Positions 1-17,700 of a stretch of DNA of 64,000 bases are shown here, piece after piece. A model generated the notes under the pieces. That model saw only the letters and a list, made by a program, of their open reading frames with translations, was not told the DNA's origin and ran no database searches. Source of the DNA: Brasenia schreberi (Eukaryota; Streptophyta; Magnoliopsida; Nymphaeales; Cabombaceae); contig JAYKKT010000076.1 in the NCBI GenBank assembly GCA_036023115.1, forward strand, positions 1 through 64,000. Reading direction: 5' to 3'. The number at the start of each line of letters is the position of its first letter. The stretch's first letter is position 1. A program made the translations under genes and the position numbers.

Positions 1-900
1 AAGGATAAAGACAAAGGATAAGACAAAGGATAAGACAAAGGATAAGACAAAGGATAAGACAAAGGATAAGACAAAGCTATAAGACAAAGGATAAGACAAA
101 GGATAAGACAAAGGATAAGACAAAGGATAAGACAAAGGATAAGACAAAGGATAAGACAAAGGATAAGACAAAGGATAAGACAAAACAAAGGATAAGACAA
201 AGGATAAGACAAAGGATAAGACAAAGGATAAGACAAAGGATAAGACAAAGGATAAGACAAAGGATAAGACAAAGGATAAGACAAAGGATAAGACAAAGGA
301 TAAGACAAAGGATAAGACAAAAGGATAAGACAAAGGATAAGACAAAGCAAAACTATAATACAAAGGATAAGACAAAGGATAAGACAAAGGTATAAGACAA
401 AGGATAAGACAAGGATAAGACAAAGGATAAGACAAAGGATAAGACAAAAGGATAAGACAAAGGATAAGACAAAGTTATAAGACAAAACTATAAACAAAGG
501 ATAAGACAAGGATAAGACAAAGGATAAGACAAACTATAAGACAAGTTATAAGACAAAGGATAATACAAAGGATAAGACAAAACTATAAGACAAAGGATAA
601 GACAAAGGATAAGACAAAAGCTATAAGACAAACTATAAGACAAAACTATAAGACAAAGCTATAAGACAAAGGATAAGGATAAGACAAAGGATAAGACAAA
701 ACTATAAGACAAGTATAAGACAAAGGATAAGACAAAGGATAAGACAAACTATAAGACAAACTATAAGACAAAACTATAAGACAAACTATAAGACAAAAGG
801 ATAAGACAATGCTATAAGACAAACTATAAGACAAAGGATAAGACAAAGGATAAGACAAAGGATAAGACAAACTATAAGACAAAGGATAAGACAAAGGATA
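1..900. repeat. Satellite zone 1: class A rich, mixing into class B
   Basis: The first 350 bp or so are almost pure class A (GGATAAG). Class B (CTATAAG) monomers then become common, and the zone passes into nearly pure class B by about 900. Edges are approximate and set by eye. Confidence 0.8.
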
Positions 901-3900
901 AGACAAAACTATAAGACAAACTATAAGACAAAACTATAAGATAATACAAACTATAAGACAAAACTATAAGACAAAACTATAAGACAAAACTATAAGACAA
1001 AACTATAAGACAAAAAGGATAAGACAAAAAAGACTATAAGACAAAATAAGACAAACTATAAGACAAAACTATAAGACAAACTATAAGACAAACTATAAGA
1101 CAAAACTATAAGACAAACTATAAGACAAAACTATAAGACAAAACTATAAGACAAAACTATAAGACAAAACTATAAGACAAAACTATAAGACAAAACTATA
1201 AGACAAAACTATAAGACAAAACTATAAGACAAAACTATAAGATAAGACTATAAGACAAAACTATAAGACAAACTATAAGACAAACTATAAGACAAAACTA
1301 TAAGACAAACTATAAGACAAGCTATAAGACAAAACTATAAGACAAACTATAAGACAAACTATAAGACAAACTATAAGACAAAACTATAAGACAAAACTAT
1401 AAACAAAACTATAAGACAAACTATAAAACTATAAGACAAAACTATATAAGACAAACTATAAGACAAACTATAAGACAAAGCTATAAGACAAACTATAAGA
1501 CAAAGGATAAGACAAAACTATAAGACAAAACTATAAGACAAAAGGATAAGACTATAAGACAAACTATAAGACAAAACTATAAGACAAAACTATAAGACAA
1601 AACTATAAGACAAACTATAACAAAGGATAAAACTATAAGACAAAACTATAAGACAAAGGATAAGACAAAACTATAAGACAAAACTATAAGACAAGGACTA
1701 TAAGACAAACTATAAGACAAACTATAAGACATAAAAAAGGATAAGACAAAACTATAAGACAAACTATAAGACAAAACTATAAGACAAAGTATAAGACAAA
1801 ACTATAAGACAAACTATAAGACAAAGGATAAGACAAAACTATAAGACAAAGGATAAGACAAAACTATAAGACAAAGGATAAACTATAAGACAAAACTATA
1901 AGACTATAAGACAAACTATAAGACAAAGGATAAGACAAACTATAAGACAAAACTATAAGACAAAACTATAAGACAAAATATAAGACAAAACTATAAGACA
2001 AAACTATAAGACAAAACTATAAGACAAAACTATAAGACAAGACAAAGCTATAAGACAAACTATAAGACAAAACTATAAGACAAGACAAAAGGATAAGACA
2101 AACTATAAGACAAAAAAACTATAAGACATAAACTATAAGACAAAACTATAAGACAAAAACAAACTATAACAAACTATAAGACAAACTATAAGACAAAACT
2201 ATAAGACAAACTATAAGACAAACTATAAGACAAAACTATAAGACTATAAACTATAAGACAAAACTATAAGACAAAACTATAAGACAAAACTATAAGACAA
2301 AACTATAAGACAAAACTATAAGACAAAACTATAAGACAAAACTATAAGACTAAAGACAAAACTATAAGACAAACTATAAGACAAAACTATAAGATAAGAC
2401 AAACTATAAGACAAAACTATAAGACAAAACTATAAGACAAAACTATAAGACAAACTATAAGACAAAACTATAAGACAAACTATAAGACAAAACTATAAGA
2501 CAAAGGATATAAGACAAAACTATAAGACAAAACTATAAGACAAAACTATAAGACAAAACTATAAGACAAAACTATAAGACAAACTATAAGACAAAACTAT
2601 AAGACAAAACTATAAGACAAACTATAAGACAAAACTATAAGACAAAACTATAAGACAAAACTATAAGACAAAACTATAAGACAAAACTATAAGACAAACT
2701 ATAAGACAAACTATAAGACAAACTATAAGACAAGGATAAGACAAACTATAAGACAAAACTATAAGACAAAACTATAAGACAAAACTATAAGACAAACTAT
2801 AAGACAAACTATAAGACAAACTATAAGACAAAACTATAAGACAAACTATAAGACAAAACTATAAGACAAAACTATAAGACAAAACTATAAGACAAAACTA
2901 TAAGACAAACTATAAGACAAACTATAAGACAAAACTATAAGACAAAACTATAAGACAAAACTATAAGACAAAACTATAAGACAAAACTATAAGACAAAAC
3001 TATAAGACAAAACTATAAGACAAAACTATAAGACAAAACTATAAGACAGAAATAAGACAAAACTATAAGACAAACTATAAGACAAACTATAAGACAAAAC
3101 TATAAGACAAAACTATAAGACAAAACTATAAGACAAACTATAAGACAAAACTATAAGACAAAACTATAAGACAAAACAAAACTATAAGACAAACTATAAG
3201 ACAAAACTATAAGACAAAACTATAAGACATAAACTATAAGACAAAACTATAAGACAAAACTATAAGACAAAAATAAGACAAAACTATAAGACAAAACTAT
3301 AAGACAAAACTATAAGACAAAACTATAAGACAAACTAAACTATAAGACAAACTATAAGACAAACTATAAGACAAACTATAAGACAAACTATAAGACAAAC
3401 TATAAGACAAACTATAAGACAAAACTATAAGACAAAACTATAAGACAAAACTATAAGACAAAACTATAAGACAAAACTATAAGACAAAACTATAAGACAA
3501 AACTATAAGACAAAACTATAAGACAAAACTATAAGACAAAACTATAAGACAAAACTATAAGACAAAACTATAAGACAAAACTATAAGACAAAACTATAAG
3601 ACAAAACTATAAGACAAAACTATAAGACAAACTATAAGACAAAACTATAAGACAAAACTATAAGACAAAACTATAAGACACAACTATATATAACTATAAG
3701 AAACTATAAGACAAAACTATAAGACAAACTATAAGACAAAACTATAAGACAAAACTATAAGACAAAACTATAAGACAAAACTATAAGACAAAACTATAAG
3801 ACAAAACTATAAGACAAAACTATAAGACAAAACTATAAGACAAAACTATAAGACAAAACTATAAGACAAAACTATAAGACAAACTATAAGACAAACTATA

Positions 3901-6900
3901 AGACAAAACTATAAGACAAAACTATAAGACAAAACTATAAGACAAAACTATAAGAAAACTATAAGACAAAACTATAAGACAAAACTATAAGACAAAACTA
4001 TAAGACAAACTATAAGACAAAACTATAAGACAAACTATAAGACAAAACTATAAGACAAAACTATAAGACAAAACTATAAGACAAAACTATAAGACAAAAC
4101 TAAAACTATAAGACAAACTATAAGACAAAACTATAAGACAAAACTATAAGACAAAACTATAAGACAAAACTATAAGACAAAACTATAAGACAAAACTATA
4201 AGACAAAACTATAAGACAAAACTATAAGACAAAACTATAAGACAAAACTATAAGACAAACTATAAGACAAAACTATAAGACAAAACTATAAGACAAACTA
4301 TAAGACAAAACTATAAGACTATAAGACAAACTATAAACTATAACAAAACTATAAGACAAAACTATAAGACAAACTATAAGACAAAAAACAAACTATAAGA
4401 CAAAACTATAAGACAAAGACAAAACTATAAGACAAAACTATAAGACAAAACTATAAGACAAAACTATAAGACAAGGATAAGACAAAACTATAAGACAAAC
4501 TATAAGACAAACTATAAGACAAACTATAAGACAAAACTATAAGACAAAACTATAAGACAAAACTATAAGACAAACTATAAGACAAAACTATAAGACAAAA
4601 CTATAAGACAAAACTATAAGACAAACTATAAGACAAAACTATAAGACAAAACTATAAGACAAACTATAAGACAAAACTATAAACAAACTATAAGACAAAA
4701 CTATAAGACAAAACTATAAGACAAAACTATAAGACAAAACTATAAGACAAAACTATAAGACAAAACTATAAGACAAAACTATAAGACAAAACTATAAGAC
4801 AAACTATAAGACAAAATAAGACAAAACTATAAAAACTATAAGACAAAACTATAAGACAAAACTATAAGACAAAACTATAAGACAAACTATAAGACAAAAC
4901 TATAAGACAAAACTATAAGACAAACTATAAGACAAAACTATAAGACAAAACTATAAGACAAAACTATAAGACAAAACTATAAGACAAACTATAAGACAAA
5001 CTATAAGACAAAACTATAAGACAAAACTATAAGACAAAACTATAAGACAAACTATAAGACAAAACTATAAGACAAAACTATAAGACAAACTATAAGACAA
5101 ACTATAAGACAAAACTATAAGACAAACTATAAGACAAACTATAAGACAAAACTATAAGACAAAACTATAAGACAAAACTATAAGACAAAACTATAAGACA
5201 AAACTATAAGACAAAACTATAAGACAAACTATAAAACTATAAGACAAAACTATAAGGATATAAGACAAAACTATAAGACAAACTATAAGACAAACTATAA
5301 GACAAACTATAAGACAAAACTATAAGACAAAACTATAAGACAAAACTATAAGACAAAACTATAAGACAAAACTATAAGACAAAACTATAAGACAAACTAT
5401 AAGACAAAACTATAAGACAAAACTATAAGACAAAACTATAAGACAAAACTATAAGACAAAACTATAAGACAAACTATAAGACAAAACTATAAGACAAACT
5501 ATAAGACAAAACTATAAGACAAAACTATAAGACAAAACTATAAGACAAAACTATAAGACAAAACTATAAGACAAAACTATAAGACAAACTATAAGACAAA
5601 ACTATAAGACAAAACTATAAGACAAAACTATAAGACAAAACTATAAGACAAACTATAAGACAAACTATAAGACAAAACTATAAGACAAACTATAAGACAA
5701 GCTATAAACTATAAGACAAAACTATAAGACAAAACTATAAGACAAAACTATAAGACAAAACTATAAGACAAAACTATAAGACAAAACTATAAGACAAACT
5801 ATAACACAAAACTATAAGACAAGACAAAACTATAAGACAAAACTATAAGACAAAACTATAAGACAAAACTATAAGACAAACTATAAGACAAAACTATAAG
5901 ACAAAACTATAAACAAAACTATAAGACAAAACTATAAGACAAACTATAAACTATAAGACAAAACTATAAGACAAAACTATAAGACAAAACTATAAGACAA
6001 AACTATAAGACAAAACTATAAACTATAAGACAAAACTATAAGACAAAACTATAAGACAAAACTATAAGACAAAACTATAAGACAAAACTATAAGACAAAA
6101 CTATAAGACAAAACTATAAGACAAAACTATAAGACAAAACTATAAGACAAAACTATAAGACAAAACTATAAGACAAAACTATAAGACAAACTATAAGACA
6201 AAACTATAAGAAAACTATAAGACAAAACTATAAGACAAAACTATAATAACAAAACTATAAGACAAAACTATAAGACAAACTATAAGACAAAACTATAAGA
6301 CAAAACTATAAGACAAAACTATAAGACAAAACTATAAGACAAACTATAAGACAAAACTATAAGACATAAACTATAAGACAAAACTATAAGACAAAACTAT
6401 AAGACAAAACTATAAGACAAAACAAAACTATAAGAAAACTATAAGACAAACTATAAACTATAAGACAAACTATAAGACAAACTATAAGACAAACTATAAG
6501 ACAAACTATAAGACAAAACTATAAGACAAAACTATAAGACAAAACTATAAGACAAAACTATAAGACAAAACTATAAGACAAAACTATAAGACAAAACTAT
6601 AAGACAAAACTATAAGACAAAACTATAAGACAAAACTATAAGACAAACTATAAGACAAAACTATAAGACAAAACTATAAGACAAAACTATAAGACAAAAC
6701 TATAAGACAAAACTATAAGACAAAACTATAAGACAAAACTATAAGACAAAACTATAAGACAAAACTATAAGACAAAACTATAAACTATAAGACAAACTAT
6801 AAACTATAAGACAAAACTATAACAAACAAAACTATAAGACAAAACTATAAGACTATAAAAACTATAAGACAAAACTATAAACAACTATAAACTATAAGAC

Positions 6901-9900
6901 AAACTATAAGACAAAACTATAAGACAAAACTATAAGACAAAACTATAAGACAAACTAAGAAACTATAAGACAAAACTATAAGACAAAACTATAAGACAAA
7001 CTATAAGACAAACTATAAGACAAAACTATAAGACAAAACTATAAACACAAACTATAAGACAAAACTATAAGACAAAACTATAAGACAAAACTATAAGACA
7101 AAACTATAAGACAAAACTATAAGACAAACTATAAGACAAAACTATAAGACAAAACTATAAGACAAAACTATAAGACAAACTATAAGACAAAACTATAAGA
7201 CAAAACTATAAGACAAAACTATAAGACAAAACTATAAGACAAACTATAAGACAAAACTATAAGACAAACTATAAGACAAACTATAAGACAAAACTATAAG
7301 ACAAAACTATAAGACAAAACTATAAGACAAAACTATAAGACTATAAAAACTATAAGACAAAACTATAAGACAAACTATAAGACAAACTATAAGACAAAAC
7401 TATAAGACAAAACTATAAGACAAAACTATAAGACAAAACTATAAGACAAAACTATAAGACAAACTATAAGACTATAAGACAAAACTATAAGACAAAACTA
7501 TAAGACAAAACTATAAGACAAAACTATAAGACAAAACTATAAGACAAAACTATAAGACAAACTATAAGACAAAACTATAAGACAAAACTATAAGACAAAA
7601 CTATAAGACAAACTATAAGACAAAACTATAAGACAAAACTATAAGACAAAACTATAAGACAAAACTATAAGACAAAACTATAAGACAAAACTATAAGACA
7701 ACTAAACTACAAAACTATAACACAAACTATAAGACAAACTATAAGACAAACTATAAGACAAACTATAAGACAAACTATAAGACAAACTATAAGACAAAAC
7801 TATAAGACAAAACTATAGACAAAACTATAACACAAACTATAAGACAAAACTATAAGACAAAACTATAAGACAAACTATAAGACAAACTATAATACAAAAC
7901 TATAAACTATAAGACAAAACTATAAGACAAAACTATAAGACAAAACTATAAGACAAAACTATAAGACAAAACTATAAGACAAAACTATAAGACAAAACTA
8001 TAAGACAAAACTATAAGACAAAACTATAAACACAAACTATAAGACAAAACTATAAGACAAAACTATAAGACAAAACTATAAGACAAAACTATAAGACAAA
8101 ACTATAAGACAAAACTATAAGAAAACTATAAGACAAAACTATAAGACAAAACTATAAGAAACTATAAGACAAAACTATAAGACAAACTATAAGACAAACT
8201 ATAAGACAAAACTATAAGACAAACTATAAGACAAACTATAAGACAAAACTATAAGACAAAACTATAAGACAAAACTATAAGACAAAACTATATAAGAAAA
8301 CTATAAGACAAAACTATAAGACAAAACTATAAGACAAAACAAAACTATAAGACAAACTATAAGACAAAACTATAAGACAAAACTATAAGACAAACTATAA
8401 GACAAAACTATAAGACAAAACTATAAGACAAACTATAAGACAAACTATAAGACAAACTATAAGACAAACTATAAGACAAAACTATAAGACAAACTATAAG
8501 ACAAAACTATAAGACAAAACTATAAGACAAAACTATAAGACAAACTATAAGACAAAACTATAAGACAAAACTATAAGACAAACTATAAGACAAAACTATA
8601 AGACAAAACTATAAGACAAACTATAAGACAAAACTATAAGACAAAACTATAAGACAAACTATAAGACAAAACTATAAGACAAAACTATAAGACAAAACTA
8701 TAAGACAAAACTATAAGACAAAACTATAAGACAAACTATAAGACAAAACTATAAGACAAACTATAAGACAAAACTATAAGACAAAACTATAAGACAAAAC
8801 TATAAGACAAAACTATAAGACAAACTATAAGACAAACTATAAGACAAAACTATAAGACAAAACTATAAGACAAAACTATAAGACAAACTATAAGACAAAA
8901 CTATAAGACAAAACTATAAGACAAAACTATAAGACAAAACTATAAGACAAAACTATAAGACAAACTATATAAGACTATAAAACTATAAGACAAACTATAA
9001 GACAAAACTATAAACTATAAGACAAAACTATAAGACAAAAGACAAACTATAAGACAAAACTATAAGACAAAACTATAAGACAAACTATATAAGACAAAAC
9101 TATAAGACAAAACTATAAGACAAAGGATAAGACAAAACTATAAGACAAAACTATAAGACAAACTATAAACAAAACTATAAGACAAACTATAAGACAAAAC
9201 TATAAGACAAAAAGACAAAACTATAAGACAAAACTATAAGACAAAACTATAAGACAAAACTATAAGACAAAACTATAAGACAAACTATAAGACAAAACTA
9301 TAAGACAAAACTATAAGACAAAACTATAAGACAAAACTATAAGACAAAACTATAAGACAAAACTATAAGACAAAACTATAAGACAAAACTATAAGACAAA
9401 ACTATAAGACAAAACTATAAGACAAACTATAAGACAAAACTATAAGACAAAACTATAAGACAAAACTATAAGACAAAACTATAAGACAAACTATAAGACA
9501 AAACTATAAGACAAAACTATAAGACAAAACTATAAGACAAAGGACTATAAACAAAACTATAAGACAAAACTATAAGACAAAACTATAAGACAAAACTATA
9601 AGACAAAACTATAAGACAAAAAGACTATAAGACAAAGGATACAAAACTATAAGACAAAACTATAAGACAAAACTATAAGACAAACTATAAGACAAAACTA
9701 TAAGACAAAGACAAAACTATAAGACAAAACTATAAGACAAAACTATAAGACAAAACTATAAGACAAAACTATAAGACAAAACTATAAGACAAAACTATAA
9801 GACAAAACTATAAGACAAACTATAAGACAAAAGGATAAGACTAAGGCTATAAGACAAAGGATAAGAAAACTATAAGACAAAACTATAAGACAAAACTATA

Positions 9901-12900
9901 AGACAAACTATAAGACAAAACTATAAGACAAACTAAACTATAAGACAAAACTATAAGACAAACTATAAGACAAAACTATAAGACAAACAAAACTATAAGA
10001 CAAACTATAAGACAAACTATAAGACAAAACTATAAGACAAACTATAAGACTATAAGACAAAACTATAAGACAAACTATAAGACAAAACTATAATACAAAA
10101 CTATAAGACAAAACTATAAGACAAAACTATAAGACAAAACTATAAGACAAAACTATAAGACAAAACTATAAGACAAAACTATAAGACAAAACTATAAGAC
10201 AAAACTATAAGACAAAACTATAAGACAAAACTATAAGACAAAACTATAAGACAAACTATAAGACAAACTATAAGACAAAACTATAAGACAAAACTATAAG
10301 ACAAAACTATAAACAAACAAAACTATAAGACAAACTATAAGACAAAACTATAAGACAAACTATAAGACAAACTATAAGACAAAACTATAAGACTATAAGA
10401 CAAACTATAAGACAAAACTATAAGACAAACTATAAGACAAAACTATAAGACAAAACTATAAGACAAAACTATAAGACAAAACTATAAGACAAACTATAAG
10501 ACAAAACTATAAGACAAAAACTAAAGACAAACTATAAGACAAAACTATAAGACAAAACTATAAGACAAAACTATAAGACAAAACTATAAGACAAAACTAT
10601 AAGACAAACTATAAACTATAAGACAAAACTATAAGACAAAACTATAAGACAAACTATAAGACAAAACTATAAGACAAAACTATAAGACAAAACTATAAGA
10701 CAAAACTATAAGACAAAAAAACTATAAGACTATAAAACTATAAGACAAAATATAAGACAAAACTATAAGACAAACTATAAGACAAAACTATAAGACAAAA
10801 CTATAAGACAAAACTATAAGACAAAACTATAAGACAAAACTATAAGACAAACTATAAGACAAAACTATAAGACAAAACTATAAGACAAAACTATAAGACA
10901 AAACTATAAGACAAACTATAAGACAAAACTATAAGACAAAACTATAAGACAAAACTATAAGACAAAACTATAAGACAAAACTATAAGACAAAACTATAAG
11001 ACAAAACTATAAGACAAACTATAAGACAAAACTATAAGACAAAACTATAAGACAAACTATAAGACAAAACTATAAGACAAAACTATAAGACAAAACTATA
11101 AGACAAAACTATAAGACAAAACTATAAGACAAAACTATAAGACAAAACTATAAGACAAAACTATAAGACAAAACTATATAAGACAAAACTATAAGACAAA
11201 ACTATAAGACAAAACTATAAGAAACTATAAGACAAAACTATAAGACAAAACTATAAGACAAAACTATAAGACAAACTATAAGACAAAACTATAAGACAAA
11301 CTATAAGACAAAACTATAAGACAAACTATAAGACAAAACTATAACTATAAGACAAAACTATAAGACAAAACTATAAGACAAACTATAAGACAAACTATAA
11401 GACAAAACTATAAGACAAAACTATAAGAAACTATAAGACAAAACTATAAGACAAAACTATAAGACAAAACTATAAGACAAACTATAAGACAAACTATAAG
11501 ACAAAACTATAAGACAAACTATAAGACAAAACTATAAGACAAAACTATAAGACAAAACTATAAGACAAAACTATAAGACAAAACTATAAGACAAAACTAT
11601 AAGACAAAACTATAAGACAAACTATAAGACAAAACTATAAAACTATAAGACAAAACTATAAGACAAAACTATAAGACAAAACTATAAGACAAAACTATAA
11701 GACAAAACTATAAGACAAATATAAGACAAAACTATAAGACAAACTATAAGACAAAACTATAAGACAAAACTATAAGACAAAATAAGACAAAACTATAAGA
11801 CAAAACTATAAGACAAAACTATAAGACAAAACTAAACTATAAGACAAAACTATAAGACAAAACTATAAGACAAAACTATAAGACAAAACTATAAGACAAA
11901 CTATAAGACAAACTATAAGACAAAACTATAAGACAAACTATAAGACAAAACTATAAGACTATAAGACAAACTATAAGACAAACTATAAGACAAAACTATA
12001 AGACAAAGGATAAGACAAAACTATAAGACAAAACTATAAACTATAAAAACTATAAGACAAAACTATAAGACAAACTATAAGACAAAACTATAAGACAAAA
12101 CTATAAGACAAAACTATAAGACAAAACTATAAGACATAAACTATAAGACAAAACTATAAGACAAAACTATAAGACACAAAACTATAAGACAAACTATAAG
12201 ACAAAACTATAAGACAAAACTATAAGACAAACTATAAGACAAACTATAAGACAAAACTATAAGACAAACTATAAAAACTATAAGACAAACTATAAGACAA
12301 AACTATAAGACAAACTATAAGACAAAACTATAAGACAAACTATAAGACAAAACTATAAGACAAACTATAAGACAAACTATAAGACAAAACTATAAGACAA
12401 AACTATAAGACAAAACTATAAGACAAACTATAAACAAACTATAAGACAAAACTATAAGACAAAACTATAAGACAAAACTATAAGACAAAACTATAAGACA
12501 AAACTATAAGACAAACTATAAGACAAAACTATAAGACAAACTATAAGACAAAACTATAAGACAAAACTATAAGACAAAACTATAAGACAAAACTATAAGA
12601 CAAAACTATAAGACTATAAACTATAAGACAAAACTATAAGACAAAACTATAAGACAAAACTATAAGACAAAACTATAAGACAAAACTATAAGACAAACTA
12701 TAAGACAAAACTATAAGACAAAACTATAAGACAAAACTATAAGACAAACTATAAGACAAACTATATAAGACAAAACTATAAGACAAACTATAAGACAAAA
12801 CTATAAGACAAAACTATAAGACAAACTATAAGACAAAAACTATAAGACAAACTATAAGACAAACTATAAGACAAACTATAAGACAAACTATAAGACAAAC

Positions 12901-13940
12901 TATAAGAAAACTATAAGACAAACTATAAGACAAAACTATAAGACAAACTATAAGACAAAACTATAAGACAAAACTATAAGACAAACTATAAGACAAACTA
13001 TAAGACAAAACTATAAGACAAACTATAAGACAAACTATAAGACAAACTATAAGACAAAACTATAAGACAAAACTATACAAAACTAAGACAAAACTATAAG
13101 ACAAAGGATAATATAAGACAAAACTATAAGACAAAACTATAAGACAAAACTATAAGACAAAACTATAAGACAAAACTATAAGACAAACTATAAGACAAAA
13201 CTATAAGACAAAACTATAAGACAAAACTATAAGACAAACTATAAGACAAAACTATAAAAAACTATAAGACAAACTATAAGACAAAACTATAAGACAAAAC
13301 TATAAGACAAAACTATAAGACAAAACTATAAGACAAACTATAAGACAAACTATAAGACAAACTATAAGACAAAACTATAAGACAAACTATAAGACAAACT
13401 ATAAGACAAACTATAAGACAAACTATAAGACAACTATAAGACAAACTATAAGACAAAACTATAAGACAAACTATAAGACAAAACTATAAGACAAAACTAT
13501 AAGACAAAACTAAAACAAAACTATAAGACAAAACTATAAGACAAACTATAAGACAAAACTATAAGACAAACTATAAGACAAACTATAAGACAAACTATAA
13601 GACAAACTATAAGACAAAACTATAAGACAAAACTATAAGACAAAACTATAAGACAAACTATAAGACAAACTATAAGACAAAACTATAAGACAAGGATAAG
13701 AAACTATAAGACTATAAGACAAACTATAAGACAAAACTATAAGACAAAATAAGACAAACTATAAGACAAACTATAAGACAAAACTATAAGACAAAACTAT
13801 AAGACAAAGGATAAGACAAACTATAAGACAAAACTATAAGACAAAACTATAAGACAAACTATAAGACAAAACTATAAGACAAACTATAAGACAAACTATA
13901 AACAAACTATAAGACAAAACTATAAGACAAACTATAAGAC
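901..13940. repeat. Satellite zone 2: nearly pure class B
   Basis: About 13 kb of CTATAAG-type monomers, mostly the 13-bp form with runs of the 12-bp form and only rare single GGATAAG units. Small deletions that fuse two monomers (for example ACTATAAACTATAAG) recur throughout. Because 13 is not a multiple of three, long open frames vanish here, unlike in the class A zones. Confidence 0.85.
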
Positions 13941-16900
13941 AAACTATAAGACAAAGGATAAGACAAAGGATAAGACAAAGGATAAGACAAAACTATAAGA
14001 CAAAACTATATAAGACAAACTATAAGACAAAACTATAAGACAAACTATAAGACAAAACTATAAGACAAAACTATAAGACAAAACTATAAGACAAACTATA
14101 AGACAAACTATATAAGACAAACTATAAGACAAAACTATAAGACAAACTATAAGACAAACTATAAGACAAAAAACTATAAGACAAAACTATAAGACAAAGC
14201 TATAAGACAAAACTATAAGACAAACTATAAGACAAACTATAAGACAAACTATAAGAAACTATAAGACAAACTATAAGACAAACTATAAGACAAAGGATAT
14301 AAGAAACTATAAGACAAAACTATAAGACAAAGGATAAGACAAAACTATAAGACAAACTATAAGACAAACTATAAGACAAAACTATAAGACAAACTATAAG
14401 ACAAAACTATAAGACAAAGGATAAGACAAAACTATAAGACAAACTATAAGACAAAACTATAAGACAAAACTATAAGACAAACTATAAGACAAAGGATAAG
14501 ACAAAACTATAAGACAAAACTATAAGACAAAACTATAAGACAAAACTATAAGACAAACTATAAGACAAACTATAAGACAAACTATAAGACAAAACTATAA
14601 GACAAAACTATAAGACAAAACTATATAAGACAAACTATAAGACAAAACTATAAGACAAACTATAAGACAAACTATAAGACAAAACTATAAGACAAAACTA
14701 TAAGACAAAACTATAAGACAAAACTATAAGACAAACTATAAGACAAAACTATAAGACAAAGGATAATAAGACAAGGATAAACAAACTATAAGACAAAGGA
14801 TAAGACAAAACTATAAGACAAACTATAAGACAAAACTATAAGACAAACTATAAGACAAACTATAAGACAAAACTATAAGACAAAACTATAAGACAAACTA
14901 TAAGACAAACTATAAGACAAACTATAAGACAAAACTATAAGACAAAACTATAAGACAAACTATAAGACAAACTATAAGACAAACTATAAGACAAAACTAT
15001 AAGACAAACTATAAGACAAACTATAAGACAAAACTATAAGACAAAACTATAAGACAAAACTATAAGACAAACTATAAGACAAAAACTATAAGACAAAACT
15101 ATAAGACAAAACTATAAGACAAACTATAAGACAAACTATAAGACAAACTATAAACACTATAAGACAAAAACTATAAGACAAAACTATAAGACAAAACTAT
15201 AAGACAAACTATAAGAAACTATAAGACAAAACTATAAGACAAACTATAAGACAAACTATAAGACAAAACTATAAGACAAACTATAAGACAAACTATAAGA
15301 CTATAAGACAAAACTATAAGACAAAACTATAAGACAAAACTATAAGACAAACTATAAGACAAACTATAAGACAAAACTATAAGACAAAACTATAAGACAA
15401 AACTATAAGACAAACTATAAGACAAAACTATAAGACAAACTATAAGACAAAAGGATAAGACAAACTATAAGACAAAACTATAAGACAAACTATAAGACAA
15501 ACTATAAGACTATAAGACAAACTATAAGACAAAACTATAAGACAAAACTATAAGACAAACTATAAGACAAACTATAAGACAAAACTATAAGACAACTAAA
15601 CTATAAGACAAAACTATAAGACAAAACTATAAGACAAACTATAAGACAAAACATAAGACAAACTATAAGACAAAACTATAAGACAAATACTATAAGACAC
15701 AAACTATAAGACAAACTATAAGACAAAACTATAAGACAAATAAGACAAACTATAAGACAAACTATAATAAGAAACTATAAGACAAACTATAAGACAAAAC
15801 TATAAGACAAAACTATAAGACAAAACTATAAGACAAAACTATAAGACAAAACTATAAGACAAAGACAAAACTATAAGACAAACTATAAGACAAGGATAAG
15901 ACAAAACTATAAGACAAAGGACAAAACTATAAGACAAAGGATAAGACAAACTATAAGACAAAACTATAAGACAAACTATAAGACAAACTATAAGATAAAA
16001 ACTATAAGACAAACTATAAGACAAAACTATAAGACAAAACTATAAGACAAAACTATAAGACAAAGGATAAGACTATAAGACAAACTATAAGACAAAACTA
16101 TAAGACAAAACTATAAGACAAACTATAAGACAAAACTATAAGACAAAACTATAAGACAAAGGATAGACAAAGGATAAGACAAGGATAAGACAAACTATAA
16201 GACAAAACTATAAGACAAAACTATAAGACAAAGGATAAGACAAAGGATAAGACAAAACTATAAGACAAAACTATAAGACAAAACTATAAGACAAAGGATA
16301 AGACAAAACTATAAGACAAAGACAAAACTATAAGACAAAGGATAAGACAAAGCTATAAGACAAAACTAAAACTATAAGACAATAAGACTATAAGACAAAA
16401 CTATAAGACAAAACTATAAGACAAAACTATAAGACAAAACTATAAGACAAGCTATAAGACAAACTATAAGACAAAGGATAAGACAAAACTATAAGACAAA
16501 CTATAAGATAAGAAACTATAAGACAAACTATAAGACAAAACTATAAGACAAAACTATAAGACAAACTATAAGACAAAGGACTATAAGACACTATAAACTA
16601 TAAGACAAAACTATAAGACAAACTATAAGAACTATAAGACAAAACTATAAGACAAACTATAAGACAAAACTATAAGACAAACTATAAGACAAACTATAAG
16701 ACAAAACTATAAGAAACAAAACTATAAGACAAACTATAAGACAAAACTATAAGACAAAACTATAAGACAAACTATAAGACAAAGGATAAGACAAACTATA
16801 AGATAAGACAAACTATAAGACAAAACTATAAGACAAAACTATAAGACAAAACTATAAGACAAAACTATAAACTATACAAAACTATAAGACAAACTATAAG

Positions 16901-17700
16901 ACAAAACTATAAGACAAACTATAAGACAAAACTATAAGACAAAGGATATAAGACAAACTATAAGACAAAACTATAAGACAAAACTATAAGACAAAGGATA
17001 AGACAAAACTATAAGACAAAAAAAGATAAGACAAAACAAATAAGACAAACTATAAGACAAACTATATAAGACAAAACTATAAGACAAAACTATAACAAAA
17101 AGGATAAGACAAAAGGATAAGACAAACTATAAGACAAACTATAAGACAAAGGATATAAGACAAACTATAAGACAAAACTATAAGACAAAGGATAAGACAA
17201 ACTATAAGACAAACTATAAGACAAACTATAAGACAAAGGATAAGACAAACTATAAGACAAACTATAAGACAAACTATAAGACAAAGCTATAAGACAAACT
17301 ATAAGACAAACTATAAGACAAACTATAAGACAAAACTATAAGACAAAACTATAAGACAAAGGATAAGACAAAACTATAAGACAAACTATAAGACAAACTA
17401 TAAGACAAACTATAAGACAAAGGATAAGACAAAACTATAAGACAATAAGACAAAACTATAAGACAAAACTATAAGACAAAACTATAAGACAAAACTATAA
17501 GACAAAACTATAAGACAAAACTATAAGAAAACTATAAGACAAAGGCTATAAGACAAAGGATAAGACAAACTATAAGACAAAGGATAAACATAAGACAAAC
17601 TATAAGACAAAGGATAAGACAAAGACTATAAGACAAAACTATAAGACAAAACTATAAGACAAACTATATAAGACAAACTATAAGACTATAAGACAAAGGA
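13941..17700. repeat. Satellite zone 3: class B with increasing class A
   Basis: Class A monomers return, first singly and in short runs (three in a row near 13,955-13,990), then more often toward 17,700. This is a transition between the class B core and the class A zone to the right. Edges are approximate. Confidence 0.75.
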